DNA of 64,000 nucleotides from JAICJC01 sp963757605. Lineage in GTDB: Bacteria; Actinomycetota; Thermoleophilia; Gaiellales; JAICJC01. The notes under the pieces were generated by a model, which worked only from the letters and a program-made list of their open reading frames with translations, searched no databases and was not told where the DNA came from. This document shows positions 25,453 through 34,380 of the stretch, piece after piece (position 1 is the stretch's first letter; the number at the start of each line of letters is the position of its first letter). The stretch spans positions 434,001 to 498,000 of the forward strand of contig CAVWSF010000003.1 of NCBI GenBank assembly GCA_963757605.1. Direction: 5' to 3'. A program made the translations under genes and the position numbers.

Positions 25453-27236
25453 GCCGTCGCGGTCTCGAGGGACGGCGTATCGGCGAGCAGCCGGCGGGTG
25501 TACTCGTCGGTCGGGGCGTGGATCACCTGCTCCACCGGCCCGAGCTCCACGATCCGCCCGGTGCTCATCACCGCCACCCGGCCTGCGATCGAGCGGACGA
25601 GCGGCAGGTTGTGGGTGACGAACAGCATCGCGAGCCCGAGGTCGCGCTGCAGCTCGGCGAGGAGCTCGACGATCGCAGCCTGCACGCTCACGTCGAGGGC
25701 CGAGGTCACCTCGTCGCAGATGAGGACGGACGGCCCCGACACGAGGGCGCGAGCGATCGCGACGCGCTGACGCTCGCCGCCCGAGAGCTGATCGGGGTAG
25801 CGGTCGGCGTACGAGGCGCTCAGGGCCACCCGTTCGAGCATGTGGTCGACCTGCCGGTCGGCGTTCTCGACGCCTCCGAAGAGGTCGAGCGGCTGCCGCA
25901 CGATCTGACCGACCGTGCGGCGCGGGTTGAGCGAGCCGTACGGGTTCTGGAACACGTACTGGATGTCCCGGCGCGCCTCTCGCGGGCGCCCGCGAGAGCT
26001 CGTCGCAAGCGGCGTTCCGCGCAGGAGGATCTCGCCGGTGCGCTGCTGGTGCAGGCCCGCGATGGAGCGCGCGAGCGTCGTCTTGCCCGACCCCGACTCG
26101 CCGACGAGGGCCAGGCACTCGCGCGGCGACACCTCGAGGTTCACGTCGTGGACCACCTGGAGGTCGCCGTAGCCCGCGAAGACCTCGCGAAGGGCGAGGA
26201 CCGGCTCGCCCTTCTCCGGCGCAGCGAGCTCGTCGGCCGCCGAGGCGACCAGCCCGGCCTGGGCGCGCACCTCCTCGGCGCGGAGGCAGCGGACCGAGTG
26301 CTTGTCGCCGACCATGCGCAGGTCGGGCATGGTCTCCTCGCACGCCGGCTGGACGTAGGTGCACCGTGGCGCGAAGAAGCAGCCGGGCGGCCGGTGGCCC
26401 GGGGCCGGGGCCCGCCCGGGGATGCCGATGAGCGCCCGCCGGCCAGACAGGTGCGGGATCGCCGCCACGAGCCGGCGCGTGTACGGATGCGCGGCGGTGT
26501 GGAAGAGCTCCTCCGCGGATCCCATCTCGACGATCCGGCCGGCGTACATCACCGCGACGCGCACCGCCAGGGTGCCGACGACCGCCAGGTCGTGGCTGAC
26601 GTAGAGCGCGGCCGCGCCGTGGAGTGCCGCCAGCTCCCGCACCGTCCCGAGGACGTGCGCCTGGGTCGTCACGTCGAGGCCCGTGGTCGGCTCGTCGAGC
26701 ACGATGACGCGCGGCCGGCACGCGAAGGCCATGGCCAGGCCGATGCGCTGCTGCTGGCCGCCGGAGAGCTCGTGCGGGTAGCGGCGCAGGTACGCGGGCG
26801 CGTCGGGCAGGGCGACCTCCCGCATCATCTCGGCGATGCGGTCGCGGCGCTCGCCCCCGCCCGACCCGAAGGAGTGCGTCTCGAGCACCTCCATGAGCTG
26901 CGTTCCGATGCGAAGCGCCGGGTTGAGCGCGGCGGCCGGGTCCTGCGGCACGTACGAGACGACGCTTCCGCGCAGGCGGCGGCGCTCGGTCAGGCCCATC
27001 TCGAGGACGTCGCGGTCGCCCACGACGATCGAGCCCGCCGAGATCTCGGCCCCGCGGCGGGTGTGGCCGAGGAGCGCGAGCCCGGCGGTGGTCTTGCCCG
27101 AGCCCGACTCGCCCACGAGGCCCAGCACCTCGCCGGGCTGGATCGAGAACGAGATGTCGTCGACGATGTCGATGTCGGTCCCGCGCAGCGTGACGCGAAG
27201 GCCCGAGACGACGAGCGCGGGGGCCGGCGCGCTCAC
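25449..27236 (-). CDS. ABC transporter ATPase, fused double (DppD-DppF type)
   Basis: A 595-residue protein with two complete ABC modules of the peptide/nickel (Opp/Dpp) class. Module 1 (about 1-270) has Walker A GESGSGKTT, signature LSGGQQQR and Walker B VIVLDEPTTGLD. It ends in the oligopeptide-specific C-terminal Cys region (CFFAPRCTYVQPAC), which may bind an Fe-S cluster. Module 2 (about 320-560) repeats Walker A, LSGGERQR and LICDEVTSALD. It powers import through the two permeases upstream. The GTG start overlaps the dppC-like stop. Confidence 0.93.
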   Translation of the reverse strand: MSAPAPALVVSGLRVTLRGTDIDIVDDISFSIQPGEVLGLVGESGSGKTTAGLALLGHTRRGAEISAGSIVVGDRDVLEMGLTERRRLRGSVVSYVPQDPAAALNPALRIGTQLMEVLETHSFGSGGGERRDRIAEMMREVALPDAPAYLRRYPHELSGGQQQRIGLAMAFACRPRVIVLDEPTTGLDVTTQAHVLGTVRELAALHGAAALYVSHDLAVVGTLAVRVAVMYAGRIVEMGSAEELFHTAAHPYTRRLVAAIPHLSGRRALIGIPGRAPAPGHRPPGCFFAPRCTYVQPACEETMPDLRMVGDKHSVRCLRAEEVRAQAGLVASAADELAAPEKGEPVLALREVFAGYGDLQVVHDVNLEVSPRECLALVGESGSGKTTLARSIAGLHQQRTGEILLRGTPLATSSRGRPREARRDIQYVFQNPYGSLNPRRTVGQIVRQPLDLFGGVENADRQVDHMLERVALSASYADRYPDQLSGGERQRVAIARALVSGPSVLICDEVTSALDVSVQAAIVELLAELQRDLGLAMLFVTHNLPLVRSIAGRVAVMSTGRIVELGPVEQVIHAPTDEYTRRLLADTPSLETATA

Positions 27237-28138
27237 TCGTCGCCCCTCGAGCGGTCGATGCCGACGGCGGCCCGGGCGATGCCGTCGCCGACGAGGCCCG
27301 TGCCGATGGTGAGAAGGGCGATCGCCACGACCGGCAGGACGACGCCCCACGGCTGCGAGACAAGGGCCAGCCGGTTCTCCTGGATCATGAAGCCCCAGTC
27401 GGCCCCGTTCTGGTTGGGTGCGAACCCGAGGAACGCGAGGCCGGCGATGAGGCCGATTGAGTAGGTGAGGCGCAGGTTCATCTCCACGAGGAGCGGGCTC
27501 AGCGTGTTGGGCATGACCTCGCCGACCAGGATCCGCAGGCGCGGCACGCCCAGCGCCTCGGCGGCGGCGACGAAGTCGCGCTCGACGATCGGCTGGGCGG
27601 CGCCGCGGGCCACCCGCGCGACGCGCGGCATGGTCGTGAGGCCGACGGTGAGGATGATGAGCCACGTCTGAGGGCCGACCGTGGCGATGGCGACGAGCGC
27701 CAGCATGATCTGCGGGAAAGCCAGGATGACGTCCATCGCCCGCATGAGGATGTCGTCGAGGATGCTCCGCGAGTAGGCGGCGATGAGGCCGATGAGCCCG
27801 CCCAGGATGAGTCCGATCGCCGTCGCCGCGACCGCCATCCCGAGCACCTCGCGGCCGCCCCACAGGAAACGGCTCCAGACGTCCTGGCCGATGTGGTCGG
27901 TGCCGAACCTGGCCGCGTCCGACGGGCCGGTGTTGGGGGCGCCGACGAAGTCGGTCGGGCTGTGGGGCGCGAAGAACGGCCCGAAGAGGGCAACCGCCAC
28001 GAGGATGACGACGAGCGCCAGCCCGATCCGCGTGCGCCAGAGGTGCGACGCCGAGCGGAGCAGCGCCCCCGCCGGCCGCCGGGCGGTGATGACCTCGGGC
28101 TCGGGGGTGACGCCGATGTCGGTGGTGGTGGAGGCCAT
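27233..28138 (-). CDS. ABC transporter permease, DppC type
   Basis: A 301-residue inner-membrane permease with about six helices. The N-terminal OppC_N segment (LWRTRIGLALVVILVAVALFG) and the domain with FGTDHIGQDVWSRFLWGGRE are diagnostic of DppC/OppC. The EAA loop that contacts the ATPase is EALGVPRLRILVGEVMPN. It is coupled to the upstream permease gene by a TGATG overlap and to the downstream ATPase by a GTGA overlap. Confidence 0.92.
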   Translation of the reverse strand: MASTTTDIGVTPEPEVITARRPAGALLRSASHLWRTRIGLALVVILVAVALFGPFFAPHSPTDFVGAPNTGPSDAARFGTDHIGQDVWSRFLWGGREVLGMAVAATAIGLILGGLIGLIAAYSRSILDDILMRAMDVILAFPQIMLALVAIATVGPQTWLIILTVGLTTMPRVARVARGAAQPIVERDFVAAAEALGVPRLRILVGEVMPNTLSPLLVEMNLRLTYSIGLIAGLAFLGFAPNQNGADWGFMIQENRLALVSQPWGVVLPVVAIALLTIGTGLVGDGIARAAVGIDRSRGDE

Positions 28139-29106
28139 CAGAGCCGCGTCCTCAGCCGGGGCGTGACGATGATGGTGGCGATGTCGGCCATCAGGTTGAG
28201 GACGACGTAGACGGCGGCGATCAGCATCGAGAGCGCCTGCACCACGGGCAGGTCCTGGGTCGAGACGGCGTCGCGCAGCGCGCCCCCGATCCCCGCGTAG
28301 TTGAAGACGTACTCGACGACGATCACGCCGCCGGCCAGGTAGGCGAGGTTGATGGCGATCACCTGGAACGTCGGGCCGAGCGCGTTGGGGAGCGCATGCC
28401 GGACGATCACGGTCCGCTCGGGAAGGCCCTTGAGCCGGGCCATCTCGACGTAGTCGGACTCGAGCACCTCGATCATCGACGCCCGCATGATCCGCACCAC
28501 GTAGGGCGTCACCGCCAGCACGAGCGTGGCCGTCGGCAGGATCATCGCCTCCATGTCGTCCCACGGCCGTCCGCCCGGCGGGATGATCGTGATCGCCGGC
28601 AGGAAGCCGGTGAAGACCGTCGTGGAGAAGATGACGACCAGGCTGATCCCGACGACGAACTCGGGGAGGGCGGCGAAGACCAGGGTCGTGAGCGAGCTCG
28701 TGACGTCGAAGGTGCGGTCGCGCCGGAGCGCCGCGTAGGAGCCGATCGCGATCGAGATCGGGATCGAGATGATCCCGGAGAGGAACACGAGGAAGGCCGA
28801 GTTCACGACCTTGTCGCCGAGCAGGTCGGAGACCGGCTCCTGGGCGGCCAGCGAAGTCCCGGCGTCGCCGTGCAGGAGCCCGGTGATCCAGTCGACGTAC
28901 TGCGAGAGCACCGATCCGCTCAAGCCGAGCTGCTCGCGCAGCGCCTTCAGGCTGGCGGGCGTCGCCGTCCGGCCCAGGATTGACCGGGCCGGGTCGCCCG
29001 GCAGCGCCTGCGTGGCGGCGAACACGACGAGCGACACGAGGAACAGCACCAGCACGCCAAGCAGGAGCCGCCGGACAACGAACCCGGGGATGCCGCCCAG
29101 CTTCAC
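28138..29106 (-). CDS. ABC transporter permease, DppB type
   Basis: A 322-residue permease of the DppB/OppB class: N-terminal GFVVRRLLLGVLVLFLVSLVVF, the periplasmic loop with ALPGDPARSILG, and the EAA loop (ARLKGLPERTVIVRHALPNA). Its GTG start lies 9 bp after the binding-protein gene. Together with the DppC-like partner it forms the channel of the importer. Confidence 0.92.
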   Translation of the reverse strand: MKLGGIPGFVVRRLLLGVLVLFLVSLVVFAATQALPGDPARSILGRTATPASLKALREQLGLSGSVLSQYVDWITGLLHGDAGTSLAAQEPVSDLLGDKVVNSAFLVFLSGIISIPISIAIGSYAALRRDRTFDVTSSLTTLVFAALPEFVVGISLVVIFSTTVFTGFLPAITIIPPGGRPWDDMEAMILPTATLVLAVTPYVVRIMRASMIEVLESDYVEMARLKGLPERTVIVRHALPNALGPTFQVIAINLAYLAGGVIVVEYVFNYAGIGGALRDAVSTQDLPVVQALSMLIAAVYVVLNLMADIATIIVTPRLRTRL

Positions 29107-29115
29107 AAGCCGGCC

Positions 29116-30756
29116 TTACGCGAACCAGACCGTGCGGAAGCCATGGCCGAACGTGTCGAGGTTCAGCGTCGCCTTGCTCACCTTGAAGCCCTGCACCTTG
29201 GACGAGTGCGCGTCCACCAGGTTGTTGAAGAACGGGATGATGTACCCGCCCACGTCGTACTCGGCCTTCTGCATCTCGTGGATGATGTCGCAGCGCTTGG
29301 TGGCATCCGTCTCCGCGAGTGCCTGCTGGTACAGGTCGACGTAGTTCGAGCCGGGGCCGGACTTCGGCGGCCAGTGGGTCTCGTTGTACGGGGCCGGCGG
29401 CGGCAGCATGCCGAGGCCGACCTGCGGCAGGAAGCCGCGCGTCCCCCAGAAGTCGACCGAGAAGGCCAGCTTCAGGTACTGGTCGCCGTAGTAGTTCGGG
29501 TCGTTCTTGACGTTCACCGTCACGCCGGCGGCCTTGGTCTGAGACGCGAAGACGTTGGCCGAGTCGACCATGCCCGCGGCGCCGTTGGTGGTGTGCAGGT
29601 CGACGGTCATGCCGTCCTTGCCCGCGGACTTGAGCAGCGACTTGGCCTGCTCGATGTCCTGCTCGCGCTGGGCCAGGTCGGACGAGTAGCACGGGTCGAA
29701 CGGGGAGAAGATGTCGTTCGCGACCCGGCCGTGGCCGGAGAGCACCTGCTCGAGCATGGCCTGGCGGTCGGCCATGAGGCGGAAGGCCTGGCGGACGCGG
29801 ACGTCGGTGAAGGGGTCCATGTCGATGGCCATGCAGAGCGGTAGCCAGCCGCCGCCGGTGCCCTCGAGGATCTGGATGCCCTGCGCCTTGGCCGTGTCGA
29901 TCTGCGCGAACGGGATGTCGGTGATGGCGTCGATCTGGCCGGCCAGGAGCGCGTTCACCTGCGCCGCCGAGTCGGCGAAGTCGGTCACGGTCACCTGGTC
30001 GAACCACGGGCCCTCCGAGGCGGGCCGCCAGTAGTTCGGGTTGCGGACGGCCACGCTCTGCTGACCAGCCGTGAAGCTCTGGATCGTGTACGGGCCGGTG
30101 CCGACCCACTTGAGGTCGCCCTTGCGCTCGTACCCGACGGGCACGATGCCGTTGAAGTACTGGCCGAGCTGATCCGGGATCGTCGAGTCGGGCTGCTTCA
30201 GGCCGATCCGGACGGTGTTCGCGTCCATCTTCTTGAGTGCCTTGGGGTCCACCGAGCCGAGCCCCGCCGCGCCGAAGAGGCCCTCCTTCGGGTTCAGGAT
30301 CCGCTGGATCGAGTAGATGACGTCGTCGGCGGTGAGCGTCTTTCCGTTGTTGAACTCGATGCCGGAGCGGAGCCGGACGTCGACCTGGCCTGGCACCGAC
30401 GAGTCGACCTCCTCGGCGAGGCCGTCCGTGCCGAGCACGTAGTCCTCGTCGTAGGTGAGGAGCGTCTCCCAGCTTCCGATCAGCCGGGTCTGGTCGGGCT
30501 TCGTGACGATGCTCTGGCCGTCGATGATGTCGCTCGCACCGCCGCCGGTCACGCCGAGGCGGAAGTTGCCGCCCTTCTTGGGCGTCCCGGCCGGCGTCGA
30601 GCCGCCGCTGCCGCCGCTCGAGGACGACCCGCTGCCGCCGCAGGCCGCGAGGCCGCCGGCGAGCAGGACCCCGCCCGCGCCCATGAGCAGCTCACGCCGC
30701 GAGAGGGAGAGCCGGTCCAGGTCGATGCCGGCGTCTGGGCTGCGGTTGTCCACCAT
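29116..30756 (-). CDS. Family 5 ABC substrate-binding lipoprotein
   Basis: A 546-residue extracytoplasmic solute-binding protein. The N-terminus carries a twin-arginine-like SRRELLMG and a lipobox (LAACG), followed by a Ser/Gly linker. The SBP_bac_5 body has GIEFNNGKTLTADDVIYS, TGPYTIQSF and the C-terminal TVWFA. The family mostly binds peptides but also nickel, glutathione or quaternary amines. Here the neighbouring choline-sulfatase and carnitine genes suggest an amine or sulfate-ester ligand; this is inference. It heads the importer operon and is divergent from the IclR gene. Confidence 0.9.
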   Translation of the reverse strand: MVDNRSPDAGIDLDRLSLSRRELLMGAGGVLLAGGLAACGGSGSSSSGGSGGSTPAGTPKKGGNFRLGVTGGGASDIIDGQSIVTKPDQTRLIGSWETLLTYDEDYVLGTDGLAEEVDSSVPGQVDVRLRSGIEFNNGKTLTADDVIYSIQRILNPKEGLFGAAGLGSVDPKALKKMDANTVRIGLKQPDSTIPDQLGQYFNGIVPVGYERKGDLKWVGTGPYTIQSFTAGQQSVAVRNPNYWRPASEGPWFDQVTVTDFADSAAQVNALLAGQIDAITDIPFAQIDTAKAQGIQILEGTGGGWLPLCMAIDMDPFTDVRVRQAFRLMADRQAMLEQVLSGHGRVANDIFSPFDPCYSSDLAQREQDIEQAKSLLKSAGKDGMTVDLHTTNGAAGMVDSANVFASQTKAAGVTVNVKNDPNYYGDQYLKLAFSVDFWGTRGFLPQVGLGMLPPPAPYNETHWPPKSGPGSNYVDLYQQALAETDATKRCDIIHEMQKAEYDVGGYIIPFFNNLVDAHSSKVQGFKVSKATLNLDTFGHGFRTVWFA

Positions 30757-30827
30757 CGAACGCTCCCTTCGTGGTCTGGCGCGAGGTCCGCCGAGGAGGC
30801 GCTCCCCGCCGCCCCGCGGACGGCGCG

Positions 30828-30856
30828 ATGATCCTCTCTCGCCGCGCCCGTGTCAA
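30828..30856 (-). promoter_or_regulatory. Promoter of importer operon
   Basis: On the minus strand TTGACA (30856-30851) is followed after 17 bp by GATCAT (30833-30828), a good -35 and moderate -10, 72 bp upstream of the binding-protein start. Confidence 0.6.
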
Positions 30857-30889
30857 GTGAACAGGCGTTCACCATACGAACGTCCTGTG
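30857..30889. promoter_or_regulatory. Candidate IclR operator
   Basis: GTGAACAGGCGTTCAC (30857-30872) is a perfect 6-4-6 palindrome touching the importer -35. A second half-site GAACGTCCTG follows at about 30879 and pairs with CAGGCGTTC across 7 bp. It lies in the 251-bp intergenic region shared with the divergent IclR gene, the usual place for such operators. A weak -10 (TATAGT, 30960-30965) may serve iclR. Confidence 0.5.
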
Positions 30890-31007
30890 CGACACGCGCC
30901 CACGGGCCAAGCCGGCCACATCGCATGCAGATCGTTGCCCGCATGCGCCCCGAGGTCGGTATAGTGGCCGCCGACCGGCGTGCGGTCGTCTCACAACCCG
31001 GTTCAGG

Positions 31008-31805
31008 ATGCGAACGATGAGTGTGGATCGTGCAGCAGGTGGCGGCGCTCGGAGGCCCCGCGCGGGGCACCGGGTGCAGTCGGTGGAGCGCGCAGTCGCC
31101 CTCCTCAAGGCGACGGCGGCGGCGCCGCACCCGGCGAGCGTGTGGGAGCTGGCCCGCACGTGCGGCGTGAACCGCAGCACGGCGTGGCGGCTCCTGGCGA
31201 CGCTCGAGGCGCAGGGGCTCGTCGAGCGCGACCCGGTCACGCAGCGCTACACGGTCGGCTACGAGGCGATCCAGATCGCGGGCGCGGCCGACTACGACGG
31301 GCTGGCGCGGCGGGTGCGGCCGCTGCTCCAGCGGCTGGCCGAGACGGCCGGCGAGAGCGTGACGCTGGCCGCCGCCCACCGGTTCAGCCTCGTCTACGTC
31401 GACCAGGTGAACCCGTCCGGCGTTGCCGGCCCCGACTGGAACGGCCGGTCGCTTCCCCTGCACGCCACGTCGTCGGGCAAGGTGTTCCTGGCATGGCTGC
31501 CCGACGAGGAGCGCGACGCGGTGCTGGCGCCGCACCTCGAGGCGTACACGCCGCGGACGATCACCGACCGCGGCCGGCTCGACCGGTCGCTGGCCGAGAT
31601 CCGCCGGCTCGGGTACGGCACGTGCGTGGGCGAGCTTGAGGAGTTCCAGAACGGCGTCTCGGCGGCGGTGCTCGACAGGCTGATGCGGCCGATGGTGATC
31701 GTGAACATCTGGGGCCCGAGCCCGCGGGTGACGCAGAAGCGGCTGCCGGTGCTCGGGCGGATGGTGCTGCGGGCCGCGCACGAGGTGGGGCTGGTGCTGG
31801 CGTGA
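31008..31805 (+). CDS. IclR-family transcriptional regulator
   Basis: A 265-residue IclR regulator: winged helix at about residues 22-85 (SVERAVALLKA, NRSTAWRLLATLEAQGLVERD) and a C-terminal effector-binding GAF-like domain (LPLHATSSGKVFLAW, GYGTCVGELEEFQNGVSAAV). It is transcribed away from the importer operon and overlaps the BKACE gene by GTGA, so it likely controls both arms of this regulon in response to a pathway metabolite. Confidence 0.92.
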   Translation: MRTMSVDRAAGGGARRPRAGHRVQSVERAVALLKATAAAPHPASVWELARTCGVNRSTAWRLLATLEAQGLVERDPVTQRYTVGYEAIQIAGAADYDGLARRVRPLLQRLAETAGESVTLAAAHRFSLVYVDQVNPSGVAGPDWNGRSLPLHATSSGKVFLAWLPDEERDAVLAPHLEAYTPRTITDRGRLDRSLAEIRRLGYGTCVGELEEFQNGVSAAVLDRLMRPMVIVNIWGPSPRVTQKRLPVLGRMVLRAAHEVGLVLA

Positions 31806-32698
31806 ACTGGGAGGCCTTCATCACCTGCGCCGTGACCGGCGCCGGCGATACGACCAGCCGCAGCCCGCTCGTCCCCGTCACGCCCGAGGCGATCGCCGAC
31901 GCGGCGGTCGAGGCGGCCCGGGCCGGGGCGGCGATCGCGCACATCCACGTGCGCAATCCGGAGACGGGCCGCGGCGCCCGCGATCCGGCGCTCTACCGCG
32001 ACGTCGTCGAGCGCGTCCGCGCCGCCCACGTGGACGTCGTCCTCAACCTGACGGCGGGGATGGGCGGCGACCTCGTCCTGGGCGGCTCAGACGCCCCGCT
32101 GCCGCTGGACGAGCGCGGCACCGACCTGGCCGGCGCCCGCGAGCGGCTCGTCCATGTTGAGGAGCTCCGGCCCGAGATCTGCACCCTCGACTGCGGCAGC
32201 ATGAACTTCGCGGCCGGCGGCGACTACGTGATGGTGAACACGCCGGAGATGCTGCGGGCGATGGCCGCGCACGTCCGCGACCTGGGCGTGCGGCCGGAGC
32301 TCGAGGTCTTCGACACGGGCCACCTCGTCCTCGTGAAGGAGCTGATCCGCGACGGCCTCGTCGACGAGCCGGCGCTGATCCAGCTGTGCACGGGCATCCC
32401 GTACGGCGCGAGCGACGACATCGGGACGCTGCTCGCGATGGTGCATCAGCTCCCGCCGGGTGCGATCTACTCGGTGTTCTCGATCGGGCGCATGCAGCTG
32501 CCGTTCGTGGCGATGGCCGTGCTGGCGGGCGGCAACGTGCGCGTCGGGCTTGAGGACAACCTGTACCTGCGCAAGGGCGAGCACGCCTCGAACGGGGTGC
32601 TCGTCGAGCGCGCGGTCGAGATCCTCCAGGCGATGAACGTCCGCATCCTCGGGCCCGGGGAGGTGCGCGAGAAGCTCGGGCTCAGGCAGGGTGGCTGA
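31802..32698 (+). CDS. BKACE family enzyme (likely 3-dehydrocarnitine cleavage)
   Basis: A 298-residue beta-keto acid cleavage enzyme (DUF849). The zinc ligands lie in AHIHVRNPETG (H47, H49), with conserved NLTAGMGG and TLDCGSMNF segments; GLEDNLYLRKGEHASN is the family end signature. BKACE enzymes move acetyl-CoA onto a beta-keto acid, giving acetoacetate and a new CoA ester. The next gene is an L-carnitine dehydrogenase, the known partner of the dehydrocarnitine-specific BKACE, so the expected reaction is 3-dehydrocarnitine plus acetyl-CoA to betainyl-CoA plus acetoacetate. GTG start, overlapping iclR. Confidence 0.87.
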   Translation: MNWEAFITCAVTGAGDTTSRSPLVPVTPEAIADAAVEAARAGAAIAHIHVRNPETGRGARDPALYRDVVERVRAAHVDVVLNLTAGMGGDLVLGGSDAPLPLDERGTDLAGARERLVHVEELRPEICTLDCGSMNFAAGGDYVMVNTPEMLRAMAAHVRDLGVRPELEVFDTGHLVLVKELIRDGLVDEPALIQLCTGIPYGASDDIGTLLAMVHQLPPGAIYSVFSIGRMQLPFVAMAVLAGGNVRVGLEDNLYLRKGEHASNGVLVERAVEILQAMNVRILGPGEVREKLGLRQGG

Positions 32699-33689
32699 AG
32701 CCGCCGGCCCACGCGCGGTCGGCCTGCTCGGCGGCGGTGTGATCGGTGCCGGCTGGGCCGCCCGGTTTCTTCTTCACGGGGTCGACGTGCGCGTGTTCGA
32801 CCCCGATCCGGGCGCCGGGGAGCACGTGGCGCGGGCCGTCGAGAACGCGCACCGGGCGTACGAGACGCTTCTGACGGCACCGCTGCCCGCGCCGGGCGAC
32901 CTGACGGTCGCGGCGAGCGCCGAGGAGGCGGCCGACGGCGCCGACTTCGTCCAGGAGAGCGTGCCCGAGCGAGAGGAGCTGAAGCGCGCCCTGCTCGCCG
33001 CGGCCGGGTCGGTGACGCCCGCCGGGGTCGTCATCGCGTCGTCGACGTCGGGTCTCCTCCCCAGTCGGCTCCAGGCCGGCGTCCCCCACCCCGACCGGGT
33101 CGTCGTCGGCCATCCCTTCCACCCGGTCTACCTGCTGCCGCTGGTCGAGGTGTGCGGCGGGGCGGGGACGTCGCCGGAGGCCGTCGAGCGAGCCGAGGCC
33201 GCCTACCGGGCGGTGGGCATGGCGCCGCTTCGGGTGCGCAAGGAGATCGACGGCTTCGTCGCCGACCGGCTGCTGGAGGCGCTGTGGCGCGAGGCGCTCT
33301 GGCTCGTCGCGGACGGCGTCGCAACGGTCGACGAGATCGACGACGCGATCCGGCTCGGCGCGGGTCTCAGGTGGTCGTTCATGGGGACGTTCCTGGCCTA
33401 CCGGATGGCCGGTGGCGACGCGGGCATGCGCGGCTTTCTCGAGCACTTCGGGCCGGCGCTCGAGTGGCCGTGGACGAAGCTCACCGACGTTCCGGAGCTG
33501 ACGCCCGGCCTCGTCGACCGCATCGCCTCCCAGTCCGATGCCCAGGCCGACGGCCGCTCGCTCGCCGACCTCGAGCGCGAGCGCGACGACTGCCTGGTCG
33601 CCGTCCTCCAGGCGCTCCGCTCCCGCGACGCAGGCGCCGGCGCGGTGCTGGCCGCCCACGAGGCCCGGCTGCGCGACGGCTCGGCCTGA
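32691..33689 (+). CDS. lcdH: L-carnitine dehydrogenase (3-hydroxyacyl-CoA DH family)
   Basis: A 332-residue NAD enzyme. Rossmann motif GLLGGGVIGAGW (residues 11-22), catalytic-region VVGHPFHPVYLLPLVEV, and C-terminal helices with RLGAGLRWSFMGTFL, close to the L-carnitine dehydrogenase subgroup that makes 3-dehydrocarnitine. It overlaps the BKACE gene by 8 bp, forming a two-step carnitine-degradation pair. The betainyl-CoA thioesterase, which is sometimes fused to LcdH, is absent here. Confidence 0.82.
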   Translation: MAEAAGPRAVGLLGGGVIGAGWAARFLLHGVDVRVFDPDPGAGEHVARAVENAHRAYETLLTAPLPAPGDLTVAASAEEAADGADFVQESVPEREELKRALLAAAGSVTPAGVVIASSTSGLLPSRLQAGVPHPDRVVVGHPFHPVYLLPLVEVCGGAGTSPEAVERAEAAYRAVGMAPLRVRKEIDGFVADRLLEALWREALWLVADGVATVDEIDDAIRLGAGLRWSFMGTFLAYRMAGGDAGMRGFLEHFGPALEWPWTKLTDVPELTPGLVDRIASQSDAQADGRSLADLERERDDCLVAVLQALRSRDAGAGAVLAAHEARLRDGSA

Positions 33690-33716
33690 GCCGAACAACC
33701 GGGGCCTTGCGAAGGT

Positions 33717-34367
33717 TCAGCCGAGGAGCCGGCGCAGCAACGCCTCGTCGATCGTGTCGACGATCTCGTCGGCCAGCCGGAGGCGGTCGGGCGGAAGGGT
33801 GCGGGCCAGGGCGACGCAGCGCACGCCCGCGGCCTTGGCGGAGGCGACGCCGGCCTCGGTGTCCTCGAAGGCAACGACCTCGGCCCGCGCCAGGCCGGGC
33901 GCGTCGCGGGCGAGGATCGACACGGCCAGCTCGTAGCTCTCGGGGTGCGGCTTGCCGTGGACCACGTCGCCGTCGTCCACGATCGTGCGGAAGCAGCCCC
34001 TCAGGCCGGCGGCGGCGACAACCGGCTCGATCTCGGCCCGGGTCGCGCCGGAGACCACGGCCACGGGCACCCGGGATGCGGCGAAGCGCACCGCCGCGCG
34101 CATCGGCTCGGACACGGTCGAGCCGTCGGTCACGGCCCGCTGGTAGCGGTCGATCCGCTTGCGGACGATCGCCTCGAGATCGTCGCGGTCGCCGAGCCAG
34201 GCCCGCACGATCTCGTGCTCAGAGAGGCCGGCCAGCTCCGCGTAGTACTCGGCTCGCCCCAGCGGCCGGCTGTGCTCGGCGAAGAGCCCGGCGTAGACGC
34301 CGAACAGGATCTCCTCGTCGTCCGAGAGCGTGCCGTTGAAGTCGAAGGTGACCGCCCGGCATGCCAT
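33717..34367 (-). CDS. HAD hydrolase, beta-phosphoglucomutase-like
   Basis: A 216-residue HAD-superfamily phosphatase: motif I FDFNGTLSD (with Asn in place of the usual Asp two residues after the nucleophile), motif II VSGATR, motif III KPHPESYELA and motif IV VVAFEDTEAGVASAKAAG. The DFN change is unusual since the second Asp normally acts as acid/base, so activity may be altered. ATG at 34367 begins just before motif I. It runs convergent to lcdH. Confidence 0.82.
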   Translation of the reverse strand: MACRAVTFDFNGTLSDDEEILFGVYAGLFAEHSRPLGRAEYYAELAGLSEHEIVRAWLGDRDDLEAIVRKRIDRYQRAVTDGSTVSEPMRAAVRFAASRVPVAVVSGATRAEIEPVVAAAGLRGCFRTIVDDGDVVHGKPHPESYELAVSILARDAPGLARAEVVAFEDTEAGVASAKAAGVRCVALARTLPPDRLRLADEIVDTIDEALLRRLLG

Positions 34368-34380
34368 CGCGGGGCGCACC

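Noticed and set aside
25453..27363. Minus-strand open frame continuing upstream of the sulfatase
   Set aside because: It covers the ABC ATPase in a different frame and reads as basic low-complexity sequence.
30920..30945. GCATGC inverted pair near the iclR promoter
   Set aside because: Each unit is a short self-complementary 6-mer and likely to occur by chance; the GTGAAC/GTTCAC palindrome is stronger.
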